From the NCBI GenBank assembly GCA_030144725.1, contig JASKMD010000012.1, positions 4,637,294-4,701,293 of the forward strand: a stretch of DNA of 64,000 bases. Direction: 5' to 3'. Position 1 is the stretch's first letter. Every line of letters starts with the position of its first letter. The notes beneath the pieces are model-generated. The model was not told where the DNA came from. It did not search any database and saw only the letters and a program-made list of their open reading frames with translations. Shown here piece by piece: positions 46,878-57,350 of this stretch. The position numbers were made by a program, and so were the translations under genes. This stretch comes from Haematococcus lacustris. Lineage: Eukaryota; Chlorophyta; Chlorophyceae; Chlamydomonadales; Haematococcaceae.

Positions 46878-49800
46878 CTCATCACAAGAGGTGCGGGGCA
46901 CTAGGGGAGCCAAGCCGCCATGCAGCTGCAAAGCAAGAGTCAGGGCAGGGCAGGGCCACAGGGCCATGTCCGCTCCTGACCTGCCGTGCATCCCATTGCC
47001 AGCAGCAGCAGCGGCGCGTACAGGGGGGGCGCCAGGTAGGCTGACAGCACGGGCAGCAGCTGGGGGTAGGTGACCTGCAGGCGGGGCAGCGCCAGCCAGG
47101 GCCTCAGGGGGGGCTGTAGGCCCTGACCCCACCACCACCTGCTGACCAGCCTGCAGCCAGCCACAAGGCTCCTCCCCTCCCCCTCCCTCTCCCCCCTCTG
47201 CACCCCTCGCCCCCCTCTGCCCCTGCCCCTGCCCCTGCCCCTCTGCCCCTGCCCCTGCTCTGCTCTTGCTCCTGCCCCCTTGCCCCCCTCTCCCCCTCTG
47301 CCCCCCTCACCTTGAGCGACATGTGGCAGACAGCGGTCTGCAGCGGCCCCTTGCTCTGACTGCGCTCGCCCAGCAGGGGCAGCGCCGCCGCCAGCACCAG
47401 CCGGCCCGGCACCAGGGCCCCGGCCCGCAGCCGCAGTTTGCCCACCAGCACCTCCCCAGGCGCTGCCAGCGGGGACATCAGGCTCAGCAGCTGCAGCCAG
47501 GGCAAGGACAGGACAGGACAGAGCAGGCAACGAGTAAGGGGGGGGGAGGGGGGGTCCACCTGCTGCCCCTCCCCTCCCCCCCTCCCAGCGCCCCTCTCCA
47601 GAGCGTCAGCCCAGGCGTGCACTGAGCCATGGTCAGTCAGTGCGGCAGCTGTGACGGGACTGCCCACTGGCACCTCCCCCCGCCCCCATAGCAGCCCCTC
47701 TGACCCCCCCCCCCTCGCCCTGCTGCCGCTGCTGCGTGCATGACCCTACGCTGCGTGCATGACGCTAGTTACATTGGAGCGTGTGCCGGGCCATAGCCAG
47801 CGCCTCTCACGCCCCACCAGCGGCACCATATGGCCTGGGCCTGCCCCTGCCCCTCCCCCCTGCCCTGTGGCGCACCTTGCGTGAGCTGCTTGCCTCGTGC
47901 CGCCTGAACAGCGCCAGGGACAGGGAGGTGGCGGGGTGCAGCAGCGGCAGACGCAGGTGCAGCGCCCAGCGGGGGGGGGAGGGGCCGCAGGGGCGCGCAC
48001 TGCTCACGGCCCAGTAGGGACCACACCTGGTGACCAGGAGGCAGGCAGGCAGGCAGGGGGGGGAGGGGGAGGCAGGCAGGGGGGGGAGGGGTAGGCAGGC
48101 AGGCGGTGGGCAGAAAGAGAAGCCAGGGGGGGGTAAAGGCAGGCAGGCAGGCAGGCGGGTGTGCCCCTGATGCTGCCCTGGACTGTCACAGACGCCCCTG
48201 ACCCCTCATGGCCCCTGACCCGCAGCTCAGCCCCCGCGCCCGCTGCTGCTGGGCCTGCCCCCCCCTCACTGTATGATCACGAAGCAGTCTGATGACGCCG
48301 CCGCTGCAGCCGCTGCCGCCTTGGCCCCTGCGCTGCTGCTGCTCCCGGTGGCCTTGTGGCCAGAGGCCTCCCTGGGCAACGGGTCTGACCCCCCCACCCC
48401 CCCACCTGCTGCCGCCCTGACCCTGCTGCTGCTGCTGCTGCTGCTGCTGGCAGTGTGTGCGAGGGCGGAGGGAGGGGGGGCGCCAGCAGCAGCTGTTGCA
48501 GGCAGCATGTCCACCCCGTGCAGTACGAGGTCCATCCAGCCAAGCACTGCTGCCGGCAGCTGGCCAGGAGGGTGACCGTCATCCCACAATGGCGCTGGCC
48601 CCGCCTCGCCTGCCCCCCCCGCCCCCTCACTGCTGCCTGCACTTGCTTCAGAGCTGTGGCCGGCCTGGCTGCTGCCCCCAGGGGGGCTGGGCTGAGAGGG
48701 GCGCTGAGCTGGGGGGGCCAGGCCAGGTGGCCGGCTGCACAGCTGCACCAGCACCCTCGGCCCCTGCCCCCTGCTGACTGGCCCCCCCACACCCCCAGCA
48801 GCAGGCTTGGCACTGTCAGCGTGCAGCTGGGGCGAGGGAGCAGCAGAGGGTTGGGGGGGGCGGACAGGGGCGGTGGGGCGGGCCAGCGTGGCCAGCCCCG
48901 CCTGCAGGCCGTGCTGCGTGATGGCGCTGCGCACTGCAGCCAGGGCCTGACCCAGGTCCAGGCGCGAGGTGGGGGGGGGGAGGGGGGGGGAGGGGGGGCG
49001 GCTGCTGCTGCCTCCCCCCGTGATGCAGGCCTTGTGGGAAGGCTGCGCTCCCCTCTCGCCCCCCCCCCCTCCCTTGCACTGGCTGGACGAGGCACGGCCT
49101 GCTGCTGTGCCGGCTGCTGGGGGGCTGCTGGGGGGCTGCTGCTGCTGTGCTGAAGCAGCTGGCCGGCAGGGTTGGAGTTGGTGAGGGAGAGGGTGGGGGG
49201 CGGGGAGGAGCCCAGCCTGAAGCTGTCCAGCTGCTGCATCAGCTGCTGCCCCGCCAGCGCCTCTGGACTGCAGCAGCTGGGAGTAGAGCCCGGGACCTCT
49301 AGGGGCACAGAGGAGCTGGCTGGTGGGGAGGGGGAGGGGGAGGGGGTAGAGGAGGGAGGGAGAGGGGGGCACGACAGCAGCTGGAGCGGCGCTGCATCCA
49401 GGCCCGGCGGCCCTCCCCCCTCCCCCGCTCCTGAGCCCCAGCCCAACTCGGCTGCCCCCCCTCTCGACAGACCTGAACCGGCGCCAGGGCCTAAGCCAGG
49501 CACGGCAGCAGCAGCAGGAGGCTCCCCGCCCTCCTGCTGCTGCCCTGGTCGCTGCCCCGGGGACCCCTGCTGCTCCAGGTCAGTCATGGAGGGGGGGCTG
49601 GTCACTGGGTGGCTGCTCAGCACCCCCGCCCCCCTCGGCCCTGCTGCTGCCTCGCCTGCAGTGGGGGGCCCCTGCAGCTGGTCACAGGGGGGGCTGCCAG
49701 CTGTAGCACCATGCTGACCTGCCTCACTGACTGCAATGTCCACAGGGGGCGCCTGCCTTGCCACTGCTGCTGCTCCAGCCTGCTGACAGGGGGGGGCTGA

Positions 49801-52800
49801 GCTGCTGCTGCTGCACTCCCCTGCAGGCTGCCCTGGCGTCACACAGTCAGGCAGGGGGGGGGCCAGGGCGTGCAGGCGGGGCGGCAGGGGCAGGCAGGCC
49901 ACAGTCTGGTAGTCAGGCCCTGGGCACAGCAAAGGCAGGCCGGCCAGGCGGGCCCGGTCATCCGAGTCAACCACCTCAACAGCCAAAACCACCTCAACCT
50001 CCACACCATCCTCCATGCGCCCCTGCAGCGGCAGGGAGGTGCAGCTGGCTGGTGGGTGAGGAGCCACAGCGGAGCCCGACTGCCCGGACCTCCCTAGTCA
50101 GGTGTGCCGGCCCCCCAGCAGCACCCTAACCTTACCCACACCCTAACCCACACCCTAACCCACAGCAGGCACTGCTCAGCTGCCTCCTAAGCAGGGTGGG
50201 TGCGGGGCCTGGGGTCTCACCTGCAGCTTGAGCTGCCCTGATGGCCAGTGCGCCGGGTCATAGAAGGCTGGGCCGGGGCTGCCCTCCCCCTGGCTGCTGC
50301 TGACCCCTCCTGCCGCCATCAGCTCAGCCAGGGGCGCAGCCAGCCGCAGCAGCCGGTTGCCCCGGGACCTGCAAAAGAGGCAGGCAGTGGCCTGAGGGGC
50401 GGAGAAGCACCAGACTCCTGCCACCGCCCCTCAGGGGGTCACAACCACTAGGGACGGCCCACACCACCGCCCCCCCTCCCCTACCCCTTCCACCTTTCTC
50501 TTGCCATACTCCACGGCCTCGCCCCATGCGTTGCCCCTGTCCCCCTCCCCCTCCTCCCTCACCTCCCGTCCCTGCTGCCCCACAGCTCCACCTCCAGCAC
50601 CTCAGGGCCGCCTAGTGGCCGGGTCACAGCCAGCAGCAGAGGCGGGTCGGCTGCCCAGCTGACTGCGCCCTGCTTGGCCCGGGCCATGCGGCTGGTGTGG
50701 CTCTGACCTGCATACGACACCTGTGCCAGGGGCCAGCTCAGGGTCAGGGTCAGAGTCAGAGTCAAAGTCAGGGTCAGGGTCAGAGTGAGGGGGAGGGGGA
50801 GGGGGAGGGCCTACCTTTGCCCACAATGCTGCCACCGGGGCCATCTTGTCAGTGCGGCTGCTGAACCCTGCGTCCTCAAGAGCGCTCAGCTGCAGTCAAG
50901 GGGGCAGGCACCAGGTCAGCAGGGGGCCCAGGGGGGGGGGGGTCAGACTGAGAAGCGCCCATCACTTCCCACCCCCTCACCACGCCATCCACGCTTGCGG
51001 ACGCCGGGCGGTGGTGCGGGTGGTGGGAGGCGCTGCTGCCCCCTACCACGCCCCGGCTTGATGGCTGCTGACTGGTGGCCTGGCTGCCCCCCTCCCCCTG
51101 ACCCTCCCCCCCTCCCCCCAGGGTAAACCCCCAGCCAGGCCCCGCACCCAAGGCAAGGCCTGCGGCGCTGCCTGCTGCTGGGCCTAGGGTCGCGCCTAGC
51201 TGCTGCCCCGGCCCCGCACTAGTGCGTGAGAGGAGGCTGGGGTTGAAGGAGGGCTGGCGGCTCAAGGGCGGGGAGCTGGCCTGTGAGGGGGGCAGGCTGG
51301 GTCCGGCCCCCTCCCAGCCCCCCTCCCTGCTGTCCCCAAGGCCCGGGCAGGGGGCTGCTGCCACCAGGCGCGGGGGACTGCTGCCGGAGTGCTGGTGGTG
51401 GCTGAGGTGCGGCCAGGCTGCAGCGGGAGCAGCCGGCGGGGGGGCAGGCAGGGGGGAGGGGCCCTGCAGCCCTGGCCCCTGCTGAGCCGGGGCGGGTAGG
51501 GGGGTAGGGGCATGGCTGCGGAAGCGCGCCATCAGGCCCCCTGCAGCCTTGGCCAGCTTTGCGCTCAGGTGCGGGCCACTGCCCTGGCAGCAGGCAGGCA
51601 GGCAGGCAGGCAGCAGGCGGGCAGGACACTGACAAAGGCAGCGGCTCATCCTAATGCGGCGTGCCCTCTGGCTGCCCTCCTCTTGCCCTGGACCTGTTTG
51701 CTGCTGCCCCCGGCCCCACACCCCCTGAGGCCCCCTGCCCTGCTCACCTCGCCAGGCCCTTGGGCCTTGCTGGCCTTGCCGCCCCGCCCTGCACTGCCCT
51801 CTGCTGCCTGACCCAGGCCCCACACCCCCGCGCTGCTGCTCCCGCTGCTGGCACCAGGCGCATGGGGCGCAGGCGGCGCTGGCTCCGGCGGTCCAGCAGC
51901 AGCTCCAGGGGGTGGGGGGGCAGCAGCAGAGCGCAGCCCGCGTGCACTGATCAGCCTGCAGCAAGTGCAGGGGCGGCTGGTGGCAGGGACCCAAGGTTGG
52001 GGATCACCCTTACCCTACCCCCACCCCTACTCCTGCCCCTGCCCCTACCCCTGCCCCTCCTGTCCTCCATCCAGGCAGCCCTGCCCTCCCCCGGCCCCTC
52101 CTGGCCCCGCCCGCCTGACCTGAGGCGCAGCAGGCAGGCGCAGGGCTGGCAGTACAGGTGGGCTAGGGGCGAGTGCAGGCAGGAGCTGGGCGGCAGCCAG
52201 CGCGCGTCCAGGCTCATCCCCGGCTGCAGCTCCGGGGGCAGGCTGCTGGGCGCGCCCTCGCGGGGGGGGACTGCACGGGCGGCGGGCGGCCAGGGTCAAG
52301 CAGGGGCAGCATGGAGCTCGGCTGGGGCCAGCGCCTTAGGAGCCGCTCTCAGCCCACAAGCACTACCCCAGCAACACACCCCTGCCCCTGCCCCTGCCCC
52401 TGCCCCTGCCCCTGCCCCTGCCCCTGCCCCTCAGCCTCACCCGCAGGGGGATGCCCCAGGCCTTGTTCCTGCAGCCAGCAGCTGAGCACCAACACACCAG
52501 AGGGACCGGCAGCCCCCACCCTGCTGGCAGCGCTCAGGGCGGCCCCGGCTGCGGCCTGCAGCTCCCCCCCCTCCCCTCGGCCCCCTGCGGCCTGCGGCCT
52601 GTCGCCTGGCAGACGCACCCAGGGGGAGGCCGGGGGGGCGCCGGGCAGCTGCCAGCCCCCACTGCTGCTGCTGGCCTGGCTGCCTTCACTGCTGCTGCTG
52701 CTGCACACGCTGCCGCACACACTGCCGGCGTCAAAGCTAGCCCTGGCAGGGGGGTTGGCTGGGGGTGGGGGGTCAGGAGGGGGGTGGGCGGTCCGCTGAG

Positions 52801-54332
52801 GTGCATCCCCTGCTGCTGAGCCCAGGCCCTGCCCCTGCTTCTCACCCTGCTGCCAGTTATGTTGCCTTGAGGGGTGAGGTGGAGGGTGGGGGTGGGGGTG
52901 GGTAATTGAGGCAGCCAGGCGGTGCAGCAGGTGCGCTGCGGCATGCAAGGGCGCCCCCGGCCCACGCCGCCGCCTCACCGGACTTCTGCCGGCCCCGCTG
53001 CCGGCCAGCCACCCTTCACCTGCCCCCTGCAGCTTGGTGTTGGCCCAGGCAGGCGCCCCGCTGAGGGCAGGCGGGGGAGGGTGTGGGGCGCTGCTGGCCC
53101 CAGGGGGGGGCGGCGTGAGCCAGGCAGCGCTGCCCAGGCTGCAGCCCACCCTGCAGAGTGGGGGGGAGGCCCCTGGTGCGTGCAACGGCAGCGCCAGCAG
53201 CAGGCAGGCGCCCCCCTCAAGCGCCTCCAACAGCACAGGGTCGTCACACACCTCCAGCTGGGCCTGTGGGTGGGTGGGGGGGCGGAGGGGGGGCCAGGGG
53301 GGACAGGGGGGGAGGCCAGGGTCAAAGGGGCCGGGGAGGCTTGCTCTTCAAGGCCTGGCGCCAGTTCCTGTTGACCAGCCTGGGCTGCAGGATGAGCCGC
53401 AGCCGCGGCCAGGGGGCAGCATCCGGGCCTGCAGCCGCCCCCCGCCCCCCGCCCCCCGCCTGCCCTGCGTCTCACCTGGCCCAGCTCACAGTAGTCGTGG
53501 GCCCAGCCAACACTGGCCGCTGCCGAGCGTGAGGCGGAGGTGGTGGGGCAGCGCAGCGCCAGCGCCAAGCGGCCCTTGGCCACCAGCAGGTCGTCCCAGC
53601 GCAGCGCAAACACCTCGCTGCTGGCCACTGCAGCCACGTGCGGCTGGGGGGGGCCCAGGCCCCCAGGGGCGGAGCCAGCTCCTAACCAGGGGGTGCAGCA
53701 GCTGAGGGTGAGGGTTAGGGTTAGGGTTAGGGTTACGGTTCCAGCTTCCCCCTACGGACCAGCTTCCCCCTCAGTCGCCCTGCCCCCCGCCGCCCCCAAT
53801 CCTGGCTGTCCAGGTCTGCAGCCCTCACCAGGAGTGGCCTGGGGCGCATCAAACTCAGGCTGCAGGCGGCCCCAGCAAGGCTGGCTGCAGCGCCGCACAC
53901 TGGCAGTGGTGAACCTGGAGCCGCACAGCAGCAGCAGCAGCAGCAGCAGCACCTAGGCCATTACAGCCTGCCTGGGGGGGAGTGGGGGGGAGTCGGCACA
54001 CCAGACTGCTGTGGCTGCTGCTGCTGCTGCTGTGGCCACAGCCCCCCATGGCAGCACCAAGAGCTGGAGCAGTGTCAGCAGGCAGTAGGGCAGAGGCACG
54101 CCCAGCAGTGTGGCAGACACTGGCAGTTGAGGGGGAGGCTGAACCCAGCACGCACAAGGCTCAGGGGCGCATGAGGGGGTGAGGGGGTAGGGGACCAGGG
54201 GGTGTACCTGCAGGGCCCGGCTGTCAGGGCGCAGTACACCTCGGCCCCATCAGCCGGCTCAGCACTCAGTCCCTCCGCCCGGTGCATCTGCACCCAGCAG
54301 GGCCGTGCAGCTCGCCTGACTGGGGTCTGCAC
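44405..54332 (-). CDS. MCTP-like protein: multiple C2 domains plus PRT_C transmembrane region
   Basis: MCTPs are ER-anchored membrane-tethering proteins, in plants often at plasmodesmata. Exons joined in phase are 54332-54208, 53914-53829, 53627-53476, 53263-53020, about 52810-52441 (start ambiguous), 52270-52120, 51955-51748, 51583-50981, 50889-50815, 50720-50563, 50368-50221, 50022-48270, 48026-47876, 47490-47311, 47074-46981, 46763-46595, 46387-46222, 46002-45874, 45783-45498, 45191-45085 and 44665-44405, about 1,880 aa. C2-like blocks appear at the N-terminus (GAEVYCALTAG), middle (VSYAGQSHTSRMARAKQG) and before the C-terminus (FVIIQCGPYWAVSSARP). The end is diagnostic: RTQQNWRRLTAVLG, WRNPLLSAAVAAGIVAAAAY, then VQNVMDGVASAGERTAALVSW and a paired hydrophobic hairpin (TTLLLLGLISGALLLWLAGL), the PRT_C layout. 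Long Ser/Pro/Gln-rich linkers separate C2 blocks, and few loop aspartates are seen, so Ca2+ binding is doubtful. The 1,753-bp exon needs an intron or one-base correction near the poly-C runs at 48969-48999. The true ATG is uncertain. Confidence 0.8.
46797..46876. repeat. (CCTG)n tetranucleotide array
   Basis: About 20 copies of GCCT lie in the MCTP intron between exons 47074-46981 and 46763-46595. Confidence 0.95.
50123..50163. repeat. Degenerate (CCCTAACCCACA)n tract
   Basis: Three telomere-like CCCTAACCCACA units lie in the MCTP intron between exons 50221 and 50022. Confidence 0.6.
50735..50812. repeat. (GGGTCA)n hexamer and GGGGGA run in MCTP intron
   Basis: About eight units of GGGTCA/GAGTCA are followed by GGGGGA units, between exons 50889-50815 and 50720-50563. 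This intron is less than 100 bp long and almost wholly repeat. Confidence 0.75.
52378..52432. repeat. (CCCCTG)n hexamer array
   Basis: Nine CCCCTG units lie next to the donor of the fifth MCTP exon (ending 52441). Confidence 0.85.
53704..53737. repeat. Interstitial (TTAGGG)n tract
   Basis: About five TTAGGG units lie in the MCTP intron between exons 53829 and 53627. Confidence 0.85.
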
Positions 54333-55510
54333 TGCCTTGGGGCAGGCTGGGCCACTCTAGGCAGGGCAGCTGGATCAGGTGCAGCGCTCCCTGTGTGCCT
54401 ACCGCTGCGCTGCTGGCCCTGTAGCTGCTGCAGCGTGGCCTGAGTATCAGATGTGCTGGCTGCGGTCCGAGCCTGCTTGCTGCATGAGCTTCTGTCTGGT
54501 GGTTGTCGTTATGCTAGCTGACACGCTGCTGGCGACGTCACGACCAGGGCTTGCACTACGACCAGGCGCAGCACAAGGGCGGTGTGGTGAAGTCAGGCCG
54601 CACCTGTAGGCAGAGTGCAGGTCTGGACTGCGGCATCACGAAACCCTACGGTATCAGGCTGAGGTGCGCGGTGATGGTGGCGTCACGGGCATCATGGACT
54701 CGTACTGATCCCAATGTCTGTGCCGGCGTGGGTCGCGATTTCGAGTGATACGCAAACCTCATGTGAGCTTGCATCAATGAGAATAGTTCCTGCTGGCAGC
54801 TGGTGCTGCTGCTTCTTTCAGCTGGTGCTGCTGCTTCTGCTGGTAGTTGCTGCTTCTTTCTGCTGGTAGTTGATGGAGCTGCTCCCTCTTAGCAATCCTT
54901 CAGTTTAGTTGGGCAGGAAGCAGCCCTGGTGCAGCATATGTCACTGGGCACTAGGGCGCGGCCGTTTATATTTACATAACACGGTCGCGTCCTACTGGGC
55001 TCTGTGTGTGGGGACTGTGTCACAGCGGTCGAGGGCTAGCTTGCATCAAACCATTGATAGGCTGAGCGCGCCTGCACTATGGTCGGCGGGACGGGCGAGC
55101 TATGGTAGGCGGGACAGGTGAGCTGTTGGCTGCTGCACAAACAAACATGTGCCTGTGAGTCTGTCGGGAACGGGCCATCTGCGAAAAGACCTTGGACATG
55201 ACCGCCCGGACAGCCAACACAGTCAACTGACAGCCTACCTCAGCTCTGTGCCTTTGAAGGTGCTGTTGTACATCCAATAATGCATAGCAGGCCGATATGT
55301 TCATAACCAGCCCGCTGTATGTCATGGGCGCATGGGCTTGCGTCCTCGCAGACCTCTAATTGGTAAACAAAACATGCCCGCCTAAACATACAGTCATACA
55401 GTCATATGCCGTCAACATCGAAACTGTATCCTTTCGCAGATCCTTTTCACCCACTATTGCGCTTGCTAGACTAGTATCTCGCCCGCTACCCTTGCCCAGG
55501 CACTCACGAG
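54333..55510. other. Divergent intergenic region with short tandem repeats
   Basis: The MCTP gene (minus) and the small coiled-coil gene (plus) diverge from this gap, so promoters are expected. No exon is supported. A GCTGGTGCTGCTGCTTCT-type repeat of about 24 bp lies at 54790-54890, and a 23-bp tandem duplication lies at 55078-55123. The stretch 54960-55450 is markedly lower in GC. Confidence 0.5.
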
Positions 55511-56306
55511 ATGACCAGCGCGCCGCTGCATACCCTCGGCACGCGGGCTCCGGTGCTCAGCTGTGGCCGAGCTTCCATGGGCGACTCAGGTTTGGCGCCT
55601 CTGACTTCCTGCTCTTGCTGGATTACCCACTGGCGCTGCCACCCTTTGCCTTGTTTGGCAGCAGGAAGCCAGCGCACAGGGGCTGGGACTGATGTGGTGG
55701 TGGGGCTGTATGTGCAGCCACCACCCTCTACTGTGGAGATTGCACACTCCAAGTGAGTATGACAGGGGATAGCAGCAGCAGCACAGAGGGGACCATACGC
55801 ACTGCAGCATGTCAGTGCGGTGCACGCATGTGGTGTGGGCTCTGCGCAGGCCCTCGCGCCTGACCTCTTCCAGCCTGCAGCAGAAATTGATGCGCCTGAG
55901 GGGCCTGCAGCAGGAGGCTGCTGCCCAGCTGCAAAACACAGTGGCTGCCCCTCTAGGCACTGGCTGCACATCAGGCAGCGAGGCAGCGCCCCCGGCAGCC
56001 CCCTCCCTTGAGTCAGCCACAGGTGGGACCAGCGATCAGCCCCAGCAGCAACCAGCATCGCTGCCAAGCCAGGTGTCCATGCCCCTGGCACACAGCAGCA
56101 GTGCTATGGACGGCTTGCACCAGCTGGCCGCTCAACCGCCCTGTATGTTCTCATCTCCCCATGTGGCCAGTAGTGGGAGCAGCAGGACTGCTTCCCAGCA
56201 CGGCCCCACCAGGGCCCCTTCCGCTGCCCTGTCACACTTTCATAAGCTGCGTCAGCTGCAGCAGCAGGGCGCCTCCCTGGTGGCTGCAGCAGGCCCTGCA
56301 CCGTGA
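55511..56306 (+). CDS. Small Gln-rich coiled-coil protein, unknown
   Basis: Two exons (55511-55752 and 55874-56306) join in phase, giving 224 aa if the first ATG of the exon is the start. The second exon opens with a helical LQQKLMRLRGLQQEAAAQLQ stretch and continues Ser/Gln/Ala/Pro-rich to a stop at 56304-56306. The first exon is Cys/Trp/Pro-rich up to TDVVVGLYVQPPPSTVEIAHS. An overlapping frame at 55600-55692 (FLLLLDYPLALPPFALFG) is more protein-like, so the upstream structure may be wrong and an intron may be missing. I recognise no family. Confidence 0.45.
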
Positions 56307-56601
56307 AGGCCTCTGGCACCATGGCTGCAGCCAGGTGGCAGCCAGCTGGGAGGGGGTCGAGCCAAAGGTGCAGGCCACACCCCTGTAAGGCGCCGCTTAG
56401 CTGTCATGCATCTGTGTGGCATTTCAGTGGTCTAAGCAGAGACTTGAGACTCCCCCAGGCCATGAACTCCCTCTCCCAACCCAGGCCCCCCCCTGCCAGG
56501 AGCCACCCCCTCCTCTTGCCTATGACCAGCCACTTGCCCAGGCCCTACCTCCTACAGCCCATGACTAGCCACCTGCTGCACCTGGCCCACTGCCACGACC
56601 C

Positions 56602-56856
56602 CAGGCCCCCCCATGGGACAGGTGGCTTGACCAGGACACCCACTCATGCCTCAACTTCCAGCGCATTGGGGAGAGCATGCAGCGCCCCATAGAGCTGTGC
56701 AGCTATGAGGGCTTGAAGGCTCTGTCCCCCATTGGCAAGGAGTACCAGCAGCGCTACAAGCTGGTCAATGACTGGCTGCCCAAGGTCAGGCAGAGATGGC
56801 ACTGGGCTGCGAAGTACCGGCCGGGCATTGATGGCCGGGCCTGCAACAATCCATAG
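56602..56856 (+). pseudogene. Fragment of a repeated volvocalean ORF (PPWxRWLDxD / GKEYQQRYK type)
   Basis: One frame reads PPWDRWLDQDTHSCLNFQRI, then RPIELCSYEGLKALSPIGKE and YQQRYKLVNDWLPKVRQRW, and ends in DGRACNNP and a stop. I recall many near-copies of this sequence (PPWGRWLDRD..., GKEYQQ...) among predicted proteins of Chlamydomonas-group algae, which suggests a mobile or multicopy element rather than a single-copy gene. That is recollection, not a search. There is no in-frame ATG close upstream. It could be the last exon of the preceding gene, but no in-phase splice was found. Confidence 0.5.
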
Positions 56857-57350
56857 GGCCTAGCAGTGTGGACAGGGTATTAGCCGTGTATGCATTTAGC
56901 TTCTAGTTTTGGTGAGATGCGCAGTGTTTTCCAGTTGTTTGGAGCGGACGTGCTACCGGTGTGGGGTTTGTGGTCATCAAGGGTGCGACCAAGGACGCTA
57001 CAGTCGGATAATAGATTAGTGAGATTATCCACATGTTGTTCCATGTCATTTAAGTTATGTGTATATGTGAGGCCAGTGGAGCTCTGTAAGGCCTCACGGC
57101 CTTTGAGCTACAGCAGAGGGGCCCACAACCACATCCTCATCACCACATCCTCCGCTGCCTGGCCACCTCATACCAAATTGCGTTGATTTCACTTGTTGGC
57201 GTGGGTGTCGCAACGTCTACGATGAAATGCATAGCGCGATCAGCGGCACCGCCACGGTATTGCCGATGTGCATTCAAGATGGAGTCGCACAAGTTGTGGT
57301 CCTCGCGATGCACCCACAAAGGAGCAACACGTGCGGCCTGTTGTATCTAA
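56857..57350. other. Intergenic, lower GC, start of a dispersed repeat
   Basis: No exon is supported. The 49-bp repeat at 57281-57329 recurs at 61349-61397. The 5' end of the RPH1-like gene is probably in or just past this region. Confidence 0.45.
57281..57329. repeat. Dispersed 49-bp repeat, copy 1
   Basis: This segment, starting GGAGTCGCACAAGTTGTGG, matches 61349-61397 at 48 of 49 bases in the same orientation. It lies just upstream of the RPH1-like gene. Confidence 0.93.
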
